A DNA stretch of 64,000 nucleotides from Ypsolopha sequella (GCA_934047225.1 OW203992.1:5197501-5261500); one strand, 5' to 3'. Positions 1 through 12,575 are shown, numbered from the stretch's first letter. Program-made: numbers and translations. The notes: generated by a model from the sequence alone, not told the origin.

Positions 1-540
1 TTAAAATTTGCGTGAGCTGACATACTAAATTATTATTACATGTGGATTGAATACCGCAAATAATTAATGCAAATAATAAATAATTAAACGCCGAAATTGT
101 ATTGGTGAAACGTTTGGCATATAATCAATTACTATCATAAACCAGCTATAAATATAACGGCACCAAATTTTTTTTTTAAATTTTAATTGCCGGGAAACAT
201 TATTTTGCTTTCAAAAGCTACATTTACTTACAAGATGAAGGAAACAATCTCGACTTGATTACTGTTCATGAGCATGACAAAGATGCACGTGGGCAGCTGT
301 AGTAAAGGACGTGGGAACAAGGTTTAGATGACACATCTATTTGAAGCTCATTTATGTGCTAAATTTTTAGGAATCTATGATTAAAATTATCTATTCACCG
401 ATTTTTTACACGACTGCCCCAAAAAAAGGAGTGTTATGTGTTCAGGGTTCATGTGGGTATTTTTCTTAATTCCACCATAACTACTTAACGCTTGAACCAA
501 TTTCGAAGTGTGTGGTATCGTTAGAATCCTCATAGCCTCC
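1..540. other. AT-rich non-coding stretch
   Basis: No open frame, splice-flanked exon or recognisable repeat is visible. The sequence is AT-rich with poly-T and poly-A runs. Confidence 0.5.
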
Positions 541-555
541 TGAGTGAAATAGGCT

Positions 556-880
556 ATAAATATATACAGGGTGTAAAACATAACAGCCATAAAATGTAAA
601 AAATATATATTGAATGTTGCTATTAACCTAAACTACCGTATGGATTTTGATAAAAGAGGTCTCAAACAATTCATGATAATCTGAAGGGTGCCATGCGCTT
701 TATACAGGGGTGTAAAAAACCCCACAAAAACAAAAAAATAATAAAAATATCTATTGAACACACTACATGGCGCTGCGTGTATTTTACATCGCGCTACCGA
801 CATAAACAAAATAAAAACACCAGCCATAACACTAGATGGCGCTGCCTGTAATGTACATCGCGCTATCAAAATTCCACTCA
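556..880. repeat. Degenerate repeat block with two copies of a GGCGCTGC-type unit
   Basis: Two direct copies of a ~35-bp unit (about 766-800 and 834-868, spacing 68 bp) share the cores ATGGCGCTGC and ACATCGCGCTA. Two CAGGGTGTAAAA motifs (about 568 and 705) resemble ends of mariner-type MITEs. The block abuts the truncated 5' side of the Helitron helicase fragment and is probably older transposon debris. Confidence 0.5.
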
Positions 881-933
881 TAGGTACTTTCGCTGATGGG
901 GACTGCGTATAGAATTACTCTACAACAGAGCAG

Positions 934-1554
934 GTGTACGAGTACTATGACCTAGGAGCTGGAAAAAAATGCCGAATATACAGCGTAGTAGCGTTGACGT
1001 ATCCGTGGAAGCAAAGTGCTACGGTCAGCCACCAAAAGCGGATTTCGTTCCCACTAGACCCCAACAAAACAGGTGGCATTCTAATGTCTATAAAGATTGG
1101 TGTGGGGTCTCGCGTAATGCTGCAGAAAAATATAAACATTGATCACGGGTTAGTCAATGGTGCTATGGGTGTTGTGCGAAAAATAGCATGGCCTGCGTTG
1201 CGACGTGATCAACTTGAGCCTGGGGAGTTGCCACAAGATGTTTTTGTAGAATTTAACGACAGAACAATACATGGCAACACGATCGACCAGGGAGTTAAAA
1301 TTGAACCCAGTACCATCGAGTATAATGCTTTGAGAGGTCAAGGTAAAGTTGAGCGGCGTATGTTGCCACTCATAATATGCTGGACCGTAACTGTGCACAA
1401 GCTCCAAGGGACAACGTTAGATAGAGCCGTCGTAGATCTGGGCAAAAAATTTTTTGCCAAAGGTCAGGCCTACGTGGCGCTTAGTCGCGTGAGGCAATTG
1501 GATGGTCTTGCAATTAGCGTTCTAGAACCGCGTAAACTTAAACGAACCGCATGA
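934..1554 (+). pseudogene. Helitron PIF1-like helicase, C-terminal fragment
   Basis: The frame matches the C-terminal third of the PIF1/RecD-like SF1B helicase of Helitron transposases, which unwinds DNA during rolling-circle transposition. Visible motifs are GSRVMLQKNI near residue 55, the late helicase motif VTVHKLQGTTLD near residue 153, and YVALSRV near residue 180, all characteristic of the PIF1 C-terminal RecA-like domain. The N-terminal RepHel nuclease, the Walker A/B motifs and most of the helicase are absent, so the GTG at the 5' edge is not a real start. Just after the TGA, a different frame reads SLDELNRLW, the kind of tail these helicases carry, which suggests a one-base frameshift. 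It is a decayed fragment and not a host gene. Host PIF1 is the alternative, but Helitron context is more likely in this repeat-dense DNA. Confidence 0.85.
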
Positions 1555-1675
1555 TAAAAGTTCCCTCGATGAACTAAATCGCCTCTGGAATCTTCAGCAT
1601 TAGAATCTTCGTCAATACGCGGATATAGAATGCTAGTTGCCAGACCATCTAATCACCAACAGGCCTACATTAAAA

Positions 1676-2146
1676 AGTATTAAATAAAAATAAATAATAA
1701 AAAATATTAAAAAACACGCCTGCCATAATTTCAAAATGCACTAAAAAGTAAAAAATAAGATAGTTATTTTAGTAACGACACCACACGAGCACTGGTTTCT
1801 TCCTGAGATATTAGTAAAATTCTTATACGCAGAAACTAACTAAGATACAGAAATATAGAGATTTAATTAGGATTTCAGTGCAGTCGGGGACATGCAAAAC
1901 AACTCGTATCCAATGTAGAGCTGTCCCCTGACCGCGTTGAAATCCTAATTAAATCTCTATATTTCTGTATCTTGCCGTAATGATGAAAAAATAAGTTTCT
2001 GCGTATAAGAATTTTACTAATGTCTCAGGAAGAAACCAGTGCTCGTGTGGTGTCGTTACTAAAATATCTTAATTTTTACTTTTTAGTGCATTTTGAAATT
2101 ATGGCAGGCGTGTTTTTTAATATTTTTTATTATTTATTTTTTTGTA
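1676..2146. mobile_element. Large foldback (inverted-repeat) MITE
   Basis: Two long arms, about 1676-1895 and 1920-2146, are near-complete reverse complements. For example ACACGCCTGCCATAATTTC (from 1714) mirrors GAAATTATGGCAGGCGTGT near 2094-2112, and CACACGAGCACTGGTTTC mirrors GAAACCAGTGCTCGTGTG. The right arm has a small insertion (ATGATGAAAAAAT region near 1979). No coding capacity is visible, so I call it a non-autonomous foldback element. The family is unknown. Confidence 0.85.
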
Positions 2147-2459
2147 TATGTTTATAAGATAAAATGTATGTTTTTGATTTCTACGATTTTCATTTGTCTT
2201 TTTATGGCAACTCTGCCATAAGGGAATTTTTTTTTATGATGCTGGTATCACTAGCTTTCTTGTTTCTATCAACCTATTTCAGGGTCAGTGTGATGGTTTT
2301 TGTGAAATACTTTTTATGCCAATACTTTATTAAAATCGAAAATTTACGTTTCTTTACGTCTTACGTTTTTTTTTCTTGTATCCATAAGAGGACTTTACCA
2401 CAAGGGTGCTCCATACAAACGGAGTTCAGTCATATTTTGGACAACAACTAATCAAGCTT

Positions 2460-5400
2460 GAAGACAGACAGGATATAGAAACTAATATTTGGAATTGTGG
2501 TTAATCAGTTTCCTGTCAAATTATTTAATTTCAAAATAACACGAAACTCAAACACTCGTATTTTCCATACAAAAGAATTCAACTTTAGTTTAAATTTCAA
2601 GACAATCCAAGATAACGAAATAAATTTCATACAACCACGAGCATCGGAAAAGTAGGTAATGAGTTTTCAATCCAAAATAAAATTGAATAAAAACTTAACT
2701 AAACTTAACGCCTAGCGATAGATAGGTTTCCAAATCATAACTTTAATATGTTTGACAGCAGTTTTGGTTTGGGTTATACCCTGAAAATATTTTAAATATT
2801 CATTAACAATAGTGGTATTGTACAAAATAGTTGCGGTTAAACCAAGTTCTCCAAAACGTAATCAGCAGTTTCCTCTGATACCGTTAGTTTCGTTCTACGA
2901 AACAATTTACTAGTAATTAATGGCAACTTTGTTATCAAAAACAAAATAATATTGCGGTTGTTATTAATCTGAAGCCAGGAAGCGGTGATCCCGTGACCCT
3001 ATGGCATGTTGCCATGTATGACCTCAGTCAGATGCTCTGCGAATAAAAATGAAAGGCAGCTTATTGAATATAATGGTTAAGTGTATACTGAATTGATAAA
3101 GGAATGCTTCGTAGACTGCGTGTCACCGAGATAAGACAGTAATTTCTTTGTGTTAACACAATGCCTACTAAATCCTTCACAGATACTGCATAAAAATATG
3201 CATCTCTAAAAAATGTTTTACTGCTTACTTTAAATCACTAATAGGAGATATATTAATGCTGCCATCTAAGCGATTTCCGCTGAGGAATTAATACTCATGT
3301 TTGTCGCTAAAGAGTAATACAAGAGTAATGCACCCACGCGTGTTGCAAGGTTCAGTTAGTGCATTGAGCATTATGACCGACCACCCAAGCAAAGTAACTC
3401 TACACCCGGATTACGATTCTAAATCTTTAGAGACTTGCTCTTTTTATTTATGCTCATTTTTCTTTTGGGGTACGTATGATATGTGAGACTTTAAAGATGA
3501 TCAGCTTGATCTAACGGGTTGTTACTTTGATAAAATGGACAAAATGATACAAATAATGTTGAATAAAGGGCTCTGAATTTTAATAAAACACAGGTCATCA
3601 CGATATGTATATACATTATTAAGGTAGTTGAATACTAGCATAGATTTTTCATTTCAGTGTAGTACTCTTTCTTCTTTATTATACACTATTTCCGATTAAA
3701 GCTATAACCAGACCATCATTGTGCTAAAGCAAGCACAAGTATGTTATTCACACTGGTCTTCACAACTGATGTGTCAAACATCACAGCTGGAAACAATTCG
3801 ACTTATTCATCAACTTTAATGTTATTTATAACAGATAATGTTATGAATATAACATCACTATCCTCTCTATGTACATCTTTGTTCATTCATCGCCTTGACT
3901 GATTTCATTTCGATCACCACGCGACTATCCAATCAACAATCAACTTTATTCGATATATACTTAGGCTTCTGTTAGTAGTCTATTTTATGTGGTAATTTGT
4001 AAATGAATGAATGAATGTTCGGTACCATTGATCAGTAAATGACGTATGATTGTCAACTTGACAAGATGCTAATTGATCAGAAGCGGTTCCTTTTAATCTT
4101 GATAATGCGACGATGTTGGTGGCATCCTGTGTATGGAAGTGCATTCCGAAAGATTTTCTTGTTGGAGAATTAAGTAGGTATTTGATAAGTAAGACGTATT
4201 GAAAACTTGTTTATTTCATTTGATCAGTAATGAATCTATTCAGTATCCATACAAGCCCAAAGTCAGATGTGCTGCCATTTAAATTTATATTTAAAAGTTT
4301 GATAGTACAATTTTTTCTGCAGCAAATTTATTAATGATTACTAATTTTTTATTAGTACAATTTTCTTTTAAACACGTACCACATTCAAATACCAACATCA
4401 TCGGGTTTAAGTAGATGACATAATTTGCAACATTGATCTATTTATTTAACCTAATGCAACATTTTGTACTTATCAAAGCCCTGTCTAGGCCAACAAATAT
4501 TTCTTGCAAAATTTTTTGTTTTAAAATTATTTGTTTTTGTCACAAAAGCTTAAAGAAATATCATAACTTTTACACTAGCATTATACTTTTAGCAACGACT
4601 TGATTTATTTGCATCATATGAGTTGCGCAAGAGCATGTTCCTCAAGTAAAGTGGACGGGGAGTCACCCGCCCGCATGGCGCCGGCGTCTGACACCATTTG
4701 ATAATAATAAAATTGGGCTAATCTTTCAATCAATGTTCCTCTCTTTTGCCAGTTGAATCGGTAAGTCGTCATGAAGTACCTAGTTTGTAAAAAAAGAACA
4801 AGTATTTATTACAAAAACGTCACTGATACAATCCTGAAACTCTTTCCGTCTCCTAGTCTACAGATTATCACCCGACAGAATCCTAATACACCTCTTGCTA
4901 ATTCCATATATTAAAATCCCAAAAAGATCAGCACGCGACAATACTCACCCAGTCCGTCGGCGCTTGCGCAGGAAGCGGTAAAGAGTTGACAATTGAGTGT
5001 TGTCAGCGACAATTTAGTGACGAGCGTTGTTGCCGGACGTCGGTCATTGATTCTTCGACTGAGGCACGGGTGGCGCCGTCGGCTTTGTTGGCCTAGGCTT
5101 CCTTCTACACAGGGCCTTATTCTCTTCTCAGTTCCGCTCTCCTTTTAATTATTTATTGGGTTCTAGGAAGATATTAACTTTTCGAGCCTAAGGTCATAGA
5201 AAATATTTTCTCGAGAGATATTGTAAAAATAATTTCTTTATTCATTAGTTTGTAAGACAGTGCATGGAAATATTGTTTAAAATTTTTTTTTCTTCAATTT
5301 GTTTAGCTAGAAGTAGTCAATGCAATTACCAAAATACAAAACTGAAGGTGTTATCCTAATTTTGTTTCGTCATTTTTCAAGTTAATTGATGATTCACCAG

Positions 5401-8280
5401 AAGTAAAAATTGCTGTTGTTAGTTTGCTGGATGAACTCTTGCCAATTTGGGAAAGGAAGAATTTGATAGGTTTCAATAGAATGTAGTGGGTCCTGGCAGA
5501 AAATTAAAATTCATCCTTATTATAAAGATTTTTATTTATTTATTATTTACATTTATGCTACACAATCCTTACAGGCTAACCTAATGCGTTTGGTAACAAA
5601 TTATATGAAAATCAGTTTTTGCGAACTTCGTCAAAGAACAACTAATCAAATCGGTATCCGTAAGGTTGTCGATTCTGTTAAAGATAGAGTACCTTTACAA
5701 TAGGTGACTCTTTAAGAACATTAGTGCGCGTATGCTGCACGCAAAACAACTTATGGTTTCTCGCGCGAAGATAGTTATCCGGCACAAACAGCTCCAAGGA
5801 CGCTAGCAATCACGGATTGAATAATATACCTCGCAAAACTTTAAAAAGATAAATTAGTAACGCCAGGTCTCTCCTCACTTCCAAATAAAAACATATTATA
5901 ATAATTCAAGTCATAGCCAAGGTTTTACGTATTTTGGGATTTAATATTGTATCTAAAACTCAAATTTGTGTACGATTTTAAAAACAGATACACTAAATTA
6001 ATAACTAATTTTAGTGTAATTGTTTTCGGATGCCCTCTACTCCAATTCTTGCATCGTCCACTGAACCTAAATCATCTTTCACCCGTCAGATAAGCATCCT
6101 CAGATTCGGATCGCCATCCTGGCGCCAGGCTGAATGGCCTCTTCCTCAGGACGTTTGCATTTTGTGTCCCGCACTGATTGTCCTTGCCTCTTATCGGTCT
6201 TATCCTGTTTTGTAAACGACATCTACAGCTATATATAAGACGTCTTTGGATTGTCTTTTGACTGCACCTTTAATCAACATATTTTGGATTAATGAAGATT
6301 AATATTATATCGTTTTAGATTTTTGAGACGACCAATATTTTTTTTCGATTGCACCTGCTAATCTACAAGAATAATTTTCTATTTCTCAAAGTTGCATTGA
6401 TTTTTTCTTTTTTTAGTTGAAACGGATGAAAGAAGGCAATCTGTCTTTTATATAGGTATTCGTGTAATTTGTGTAAGTTGCATATTAAATTTTAATCATA
6501 AGTGTAGTTAGTTTTGCAAGCATTGAGCAGAGTTTCACATGCTTCTGTGGCTTGTGGGACAGAAGCTGAGCCAACGTACTTTTTAACAAAATCATACCTT
6601 GTTTTTCCTTTCTTGTGAATATTTTATTTTATGTCATAACTGTTATAACTGTAAAACTCTTTTTATTTTATTTATTTTTATATTAATTCCTTAAATTTGG
6701 ACAATTTGTGGATGAATCCAAAACTTAACTGAAGCTGTGGTGTGGGTGCCGGTAATTAAACTTTTCGTTATTGGCCACTTCCTCATTGCGCTCACGCAAC
6801 TATTACATCGTGACTCATCTAGTCCATCTGGCTTTGTCTAGGGAGCACCACTCACAAAGTGACGTAGTATCTTGCTTATGAGGTAAGCAAGGCAATATCA
6901 GCAAGGTTTTTTTAAATATCTTCAGGGATACTGAGAAGTTAAAAAAAATTAATTGTGTAAGAAATGTTCAGTATCGTTATTTCTATCGAATTTCTTATCA
7001 CGTCAGAGTAAAATGACAAAATCCAATAAATCTGTAATAAAATAGTGATACGTGTTGATAGCAGAATAGGTACCTTAAATCGGAATTTCAGTTTATGATG
7101 GATAACTAAAGATACCATAAATCCCATAATCCAGTTCATGTATTTGTTAATGACGTCTACACCAAAACGAAAACCAAGGTCAACGTTTTCAATTAGAATA
7201 TTTCAGTACTTCCCATAAGTATGGCAATGGTTTGTCATATCTAGATTACCAAGGTCCTTGAACAGGCATAGTTCCGGGACCTTTCTTAGGTCTCGTTACG
7301 TTCTTTTCTTTTGGGAAATTGTTTTTGTAAGATATTTAATATTTTAGCGGTGGCGTACCAAAAATCTAAGAACTCTTTGTGAATGCAAAGAACTGAGCAA
7401 CGTTAACAATGATAATGTTGAAACTATAAGTAAAAGTGTTTTTAATTCAAGATGTGTTTCAAGTTTCACCAAGTGCCGACAATTGCAAGTACAAATTTTG
7501 ACAAAAAATAAGTTATAAAATAATTTTCTGAAAATGAACGTAATGGTTTTTCGTCAGAGAATATTAGTATAATTGTCAAAATTAGAGATCGTGACGTAAA
7601 ACTCAATTGAGCAATGTATATAAGAAGCAAAAGCTGTGTACCTGGGTCGTAGTTTGAATACAGGCATAAAAATATGCATGTGATTCACAAAAAATGTAAT
7701 ATTCAAATCAATAGCGTTAGTTTTCTATCGGACAGTAACAACGTATCAATTGAAAATTTGCCTGATGCATGAATCATGAATGAAGTGGTCTGTCTTGATT
7801 TACTCTAAGATCACGACCAGGCATATTAGGAGTTGACAGTTACAATTGTGGCACTTGATGAGCTGGTTGAAATAGTAGAGATAATGGCCAAGGGCCAAGA
7901 GCGAGTTGGTCCAGTGTTTTGTACCATTTATGAGTAAGTATTGAAAGGAATCCGATGAGTTCAGAATCTATACAAACGGCGTAAGGAATTATTTTAAAAG
8001 TATTAGCCTTTTTAACCTTTATTAGGTACCTTAGATTTCTTTATCAGATTTTTTTGTTTATTGTTGTAGAAATTAGTTCGGGCAGATGGACGAACCAAGT
8101 CATTCTGTAAGTGTTCTTTTGGAAAATACACTTCACACTCTTACCTCTCAACCACTTGCTTCAGAAATACATTATTAATTTTTAGGGGCTTCCACTTGAT
8201 GAAAGCGTCGATAAGACTTAGGATGAAGCGAGCTCACCAAGAAACTGGAAGAGTGACAGCATACTAGGCGGAAAAAACAC
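2460..8280. other. Long non-coding AT-rich stretch
   Basis: About 5.8 kb without a convincing ORF, splice-bounded exon or clear transposon. The only compositional anomaly is the GC-rich patch near 4930-5120, listed separately. The missing 5' exon of the downstream zinc-finger gene could lie here or upstream of the window, but I could not recognise it. Confidence 0.5.
4930..5125 (-). promoter_or_regulatory. GC/CpG-rich island, possible promoter or untranslated exon
   Basis: The patch is strikingly GC- and CpG-rich against AT-rich surroundings. On the minus strand it ends in a good splice-donor match (CTGG then GTGAGTATT, about 4947 down to 4935), as expected for the end of a 5' untranslated exon on that strand. 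No long ORF is present. It could be a divergent first exon, the promoter of the zinc-finger gene on the + strand, or simply an old repeat. This is a weak, composition-based call. Confidence 0.25.
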
Positions 8281-8512
8281 TGATACTATGCAACTGCCTG
8301 TAACCACTCCCCCGGTACGGCCACTCATGATATCATACCGGAACACAATGAGTCGCTTGGCGACATGGTTTTGTTATGAGGGTGGTGACAAACCACGGCC
8401 GAAGCTTACCACCAGTAAAAAGGTGCCTACGTCGTATCTGCAGACGGGGCCAAGATCCGATGACCTTATGACCTTCAATATTATAGAGACATAGATTGTT
8501 ATAATCCCTTAG
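8281..8512. other. Unassigned moderately GC-rich segment
   Basis: The segment is richer in GC than its surroundings and open on both strands for about 65 codons, but the translations have no recognisable motif and no splice context. It may be debris of an unidentified transposon next to the MITE that starts at 8513. Confidence 0.3.
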
Positions 8513-8901
8513 GCCCACTTGCAGCATGATCGAGAAAAAATCCTTAACCCTCGGGTTAACTAGCCCAAAGGAAGAGTTAACTAACCCGACATTTCATTAG
8601 TCCTATTGCACCATGATAATATCGAAGTAAGTAAGTAATCTTGAGCTAACTAAGCGATTGTTTGATATTCCATAAAGTAATTAATGGCAACCAATGAGGT
8701 ATAGTATCTATATAATGTCATTGGAAACAACACAATTTATGTCAAACTAGTAACATTACGGGTAAGAGTCGGGTTGAGTTCTGATGACTTTCTCTTAGTT
8801 TAACCCGAGATTTTGATTGGTGCAAGAGAGCTTTTACTTAACCCTTTATTTTTTGACTTAACCCGAGTTAAAGCCGAGTTGAGAACATGCTGCAAGTGGG
8901 C
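8513..8901. mobile_element. MITE with 16-bp perfect TIRs
   Basis: The 389-bp element is bounded by GCCCACTTGCAGCATG (8513-8528) and its exact reverse complement (8886-8901). Subterminal AACCCGAGTTAA/TTAACTCGGGTT-like blocks repeat in both orientations. No target-site duplication is obvious. It has no coding capacity and lies in what is probably the upstream region of the zinc-finger gene. Confidence 0.85.
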
Positions 8902-10066
8902 AAGCAAGTCGCCTACACATGGAGTGAAAATATTCTGTTTAGATGACATTGTCACACGCTATGAAAGTTATAATTTTAGACTGTTAGGACTGATTCTCAA
9001 ATTGGTTACAGGTGCATACTGTGGCAGCAAAAGTTATCAGAAAAGTGATTGAAAGAAATAATTAGTATTACAAAATCTACAACTTGTTTTAGTGTGTTGA
9101 AATAGCAAATTGGTATTTGGTATTGGATTACATGAAGATTACAAGATATCAAATCGATAACTCAGTATCGAAGCACAAGGATTTAGTAATCACTGCTCCT
9201 GTCTACAAGATATATTACGGATTATTACATTTATCTGATACAAATAATATGTTTTTTTTTTATGAAAACATCAGGTGATCTTTGTGTACGATCAAGTTTG
9301 TTAGCCTGACACATTTAAAATGATAAAATATAGGACCGTAAGTGGCGTGGCGAATGGCGATATATGTATGTATTGTATAATACAAATTTAAATACTCCTA
9401 CTTTAATGTATTTGCTCTATGTAGCTTTAAGCAGAAAATTGTTATTATAATTAGTGTTTTTAAGAAGAGCGGTGCCTCCTGACGTAGACCTTTTCAGGTT
9501 TAAAAGGAGTCACCAGCCACTACCCTTGTTATTTGAAACTATCGAAAGAAATTAAACGTTTTTTTATTTTTCTTTTTATTATTATAGTGCTTTAATGAAA
9601 CAGAAAATCCCAAAAATAATTAAACTGCACCTAGTCAACCCACAAATATCAGGAGATATGGTAAGAGGGCGTGGCGCTTGTGAACGCATGTGGTCAAAAA
9701 TAGGTATCATGCGAGACTTAATATCAATAGAGATGTGATGTGTTGTTTTGTCCGTAACTAAGGTGCATCCGTGCATGACGTGTACAGTCAACAAAAGAAA
9801 TAGGTCACCAGACCCAGCACAAACAATGATCCTAAAACTCACGCGTGAGTGATAGATGATATGAGGAATTCTTGGTCAATAAATAAACACAGGCGCTAAT
9901 AATTATGTGTTCTTCATCTCATAACATGTAAATCATACTTTCCTATAGACAGGGAAATAACATTTTCCTACTTGACTTTCCACTACTATCAGTTAAACAT
10001 ACTTAACCGTAATTCATCGAACTGTAATTCGTTGTGTTAACATATTCAATTGTCTTTCTTTCTCAG
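8902..10066. other. Non-coding stretch upstream of first visible zinc-finger-gene exon
   Basis: No ORF or exon is supported. The stretch ends in a polypyrimidine tract and AG (about 10051-10066) that forms the acceptor of the exon at 10067. Confidence 0.5.
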
Positions 10067-10186
10067 GTGTGACAGCCAGCGAGGCCCTGCGTAACAGCAT
10101 CTGTCAGTCACTATGGAATGCGCCAGCGCATCGGCCTGCCTCCCCTCAGCCTCTTCCACCGGAGAACGTCACATATACCGCTAGAG
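10067..10186 (+). CDS. sens: senseless/Gfi-1-type zinc-finger gene, upstream coding exon (N-terminal region)
   Basis: This 120-bp exon is too short for ORF callers. It is preceded by a polypyrimidine tract ending TTTCTCAG and followed by the donor GTGAGG. Only one frame is open across it, starting two bases into a codon. It contains SEALRNSICQSLW and a proline-rich stretch ending ENVTYTAR, and leaves one G in the last codon. The next exon (28480) starts with AT, so the junction makes a GAT codon (Asp) and the reading continues DEIKFGIN. The splice phases therefore match exactly across an 18.3-kb intron. Its GC content is well above that of the flanks. The initiator-Met exon, where Gfi-1 proteins carry the SNAG repressor motif, is not visible, so this exon is internal. 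Membership in this gene is inferred from phase, orientation and composition, not from a known motif. Confidence 0.7.
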
Positions 10187-11144
10187 GTGAGGTTTCACTG
10201 ATATGAGTATATCTTTATCTTATCTTAAGCTCTCTGATTGGGACGATCAGTAACAATTCTTTTTACCGTTATTCAAATCTACCTTCGGATTTTGTGTGAC
10301 AATAAAGTGATGGGAAATCATTAAATCATATCCGAATCTTTAAGTAAACAAAATACCCACAGTGCCTATAGATTGTCAAAGAAAAAATCTATCAGCCAGA
10401 AACTTGATATGCAATAAAATTTATGCAAAGGTTATCTACTTTTATTAACTATTATATTAATAAGGGTATTATTAATTTATCCTTATATACAGTCGGGCCA
10501 AGATATGACCATCGTTTTCCTTTTACACAACTCAACATTCAATTGTTTCAATTCAAAATCCAACCAACTTTTTTTTCATATTTACACATTTTTATCTTCT
10601 AATCGATCAATATGTAGGGCATGGCCTGAATTAAAATGGTAACTGTTACATCGCGGTTTTTCAAAAACAAAATCCATCGGTTCAAATTCCTTCAATCGTG
10701 TTTCTGTTTTATCAGAACCATATAAACGAGGATACAGTTGAAAGAAACTACAAAATATTGTTCATGTAGTACCTACAAAACGTCATAAACTTTGTCTGAA
10801 ACTACATGATTACCAACCAGAGCATGTCATAATCATATAACCGTATTTCCAATATAACTGGGCCTTTCCAAATCTCACAAGTACAGATTTAGGCTTGACA
10901 TATCTTATCCGAGTTTGCCCTCCACGTTTTGCTGCAGAGTTTTAAGTTATGAGCGATTAGAGGTCGCGGTAGAGTTAGCGGTTGTAAAAGTGCCTTTTGT
11001 TGCCATTTGTGTTGATAATAGCGGTGCTGCAGCAGTCACCACTCACCTTCAAAATAAAATAGAAAATGACAAATAAAATTACTAAATAAAATTCATACAC
11101 GTCCAGAACTTCTTGAACAGTTGAATTAATGGAGCAATATTAGA

Positions 11145-11250
11145 GAATCTTTCGGTAGGAGACGATTGGCTCGATGGAAAGATGACATCATCAGGATGGC
11201 TGGAGAGCAATAGCTGATCAGAAGAAAATGGCGTGGCAAAGAAGAGGTGC
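11145..11250 (+). pseudogene. RTE-type LINE ORF C-terminus, tiny decayed fragment
   Basis: One frame reads RRLARWKDDIIRMAGEQ, a stop, then LIRRKWRGKEEV. This matches the conserved tail of RTE/BovB-like reverse transcriptases (GRPxxRWxDDI...AGxxW...W...E). Only about 35 residues survive, and the stop replaces the expected Trp. It is a relic of a 5'-truncated LINE insertion in the intron. Confidence 0.7.
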
Positions 11251-11388
11251 TATTTAAACCTAACAGAGGTCTGATGTGGGATGAAGGGGCTAAATTCTTA
11301 GCGCAGGCGATGAGTCATGCACTGATTCTCCGCTATTGCAAGTATTGTGAACCTCACTTCAGTCACTTAGCCCAGCCAGGACAGCTTC

Positions 11389-11791
11389 TTAAGGTGATAT
11401 ATCATCGATGCAAAGGTCCCCGTTACTCCAAGCGGAAAGACACGCAGTGCGAGAGGGACGGAATTGGGGAAAATTGACAAAAAGTCGGTTTTAAATTAAT
11501 AGAAAATTAACTAAAATAGCTATGGAAATTTTCATAACCAGTGATTTAGGTATTGTTAAAACCCATCTAAATAAATATTTTTAAAGTTTGTTATATTAAA
11601 AACAGTGTAAATGTAGACCTCATTTCATTAATTACTTCTATCGAGTGAAATTCCTCCAATCACGTTTCTGATAGTCCAGAATCTAGAAAAAGGTTTCAAA
11701 ATTGTTATAGTAATTTGTTTAACTTGGGACTTGGTTTGAACAGCAGATAAACAACTTCAAAAAGTGTAGATTTTGACGATATACCCCCTTA
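11389..11791 (+). mobile_element. TTAA-flanked MITE family, copy 1
   Basis: The left end TTAAGGTGATATATCATC mirrors the right end GACGATATACCCCCTTA. Internal sequence, including GTCCCCGTTACTCC, GCGAGAGGGACGGA and CAAAAAGTCGG, aligns with copies at 14308-14724, 18354-18549 (inverted) and 24817-24890 (inverted fragment). No protein is encoded. TTAA at the left end suggests a TTAA target preference. Confidence 0.75.
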
Positions 11792-12425
11792 GTAGAGCCG
11801 AACAGTTTCAGCATGCTGACATACTGAAGGGGCTAATATGCTTAATAAAACGCCATAATCGGTTTATTTTTAATATACGATTTTTGTAACGAGTTCTTTG
11901 GCAAATTTTTATTTGAGAACATGTTACCTCCAAGGTCACAATATGGTAAACATTAATTTAAGCTGCTTAATTTTTTTTATCCATTTTTATTTCTCACTTT
12001 ATCATCCGTTTATTCTATCGGTGAGTTGAATGTATTATACTTTTTTACGCATTGATTCCGCTGTTCCGCTATCGCTTATAAAACTTCGAGCATTTTGGGT
12101 AACTACCGAACAAAATTACGCTTGTTTTATGGTTTTGATTTGAGGCGGCGTTGTCAAAGGTTAGATAAGGCTTGTCGAACACGATGTTATTATAGTTGTA
12201 ATTTTTTCTATCGGATACCAGTGCCTTATCAGTGATAAGCGCGTTTTTGGAGGGACAGAAAAATTAATATTTTGTCGTAGTTACATGAAACTTTAGATTG
12301 CGGATATTGTTGATTTACTCTTTGCAAATTTGAAATTTACCTTCATCGCCCAAGGAGTCATCATCTATCCTTTACGGATAGTTTTGTGTTGCAATTTTTT
12401 GTAGGTATTTTTATGTGATTTCGTT

Positions 12426-12575
12426 TGAACTTACATACATACATACATACTCACGCCTGCCTCCGAGAGGGGCTGGCAGAGACGAACTTGACACACCCCT
12501 TTCACATCTTCCACATAAATCAATCTAGTCATACAAGCTCTTCTATTCCGGAATATCGTTATATCTTATCGTTTG
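12426..12575 (+). repeat. Dispersed lepidopteran repeat, copy 1
   Basis: Starts with an (ACAT)n tract and contains ACTCACGCCTG, GAGGGGCTGGCAGAGACG, and ATCAATCTAGTCATACAAGC followed by TCTTCTATTCCG. The same modules occur in order at 22318-22475. It resembles the 3' tail of a LINE family widespread in moths and butterflies. Confidence 0.7.

Noticed and set aside
2164..2451. 95-codon + strand ORF
   Set aside because: Phe/Leu-rich, no motif, AT-rich random-like sequence directly after a foldback element; no splice or promoter context.
3155..3190. ATGCCTACTAAATCCTTC as a SNAG-type start exon for the zinc-finger gene
   Set aside because: The frame stops after about ten codons, lacks the SNAG pattern and has no donor in the required phase.
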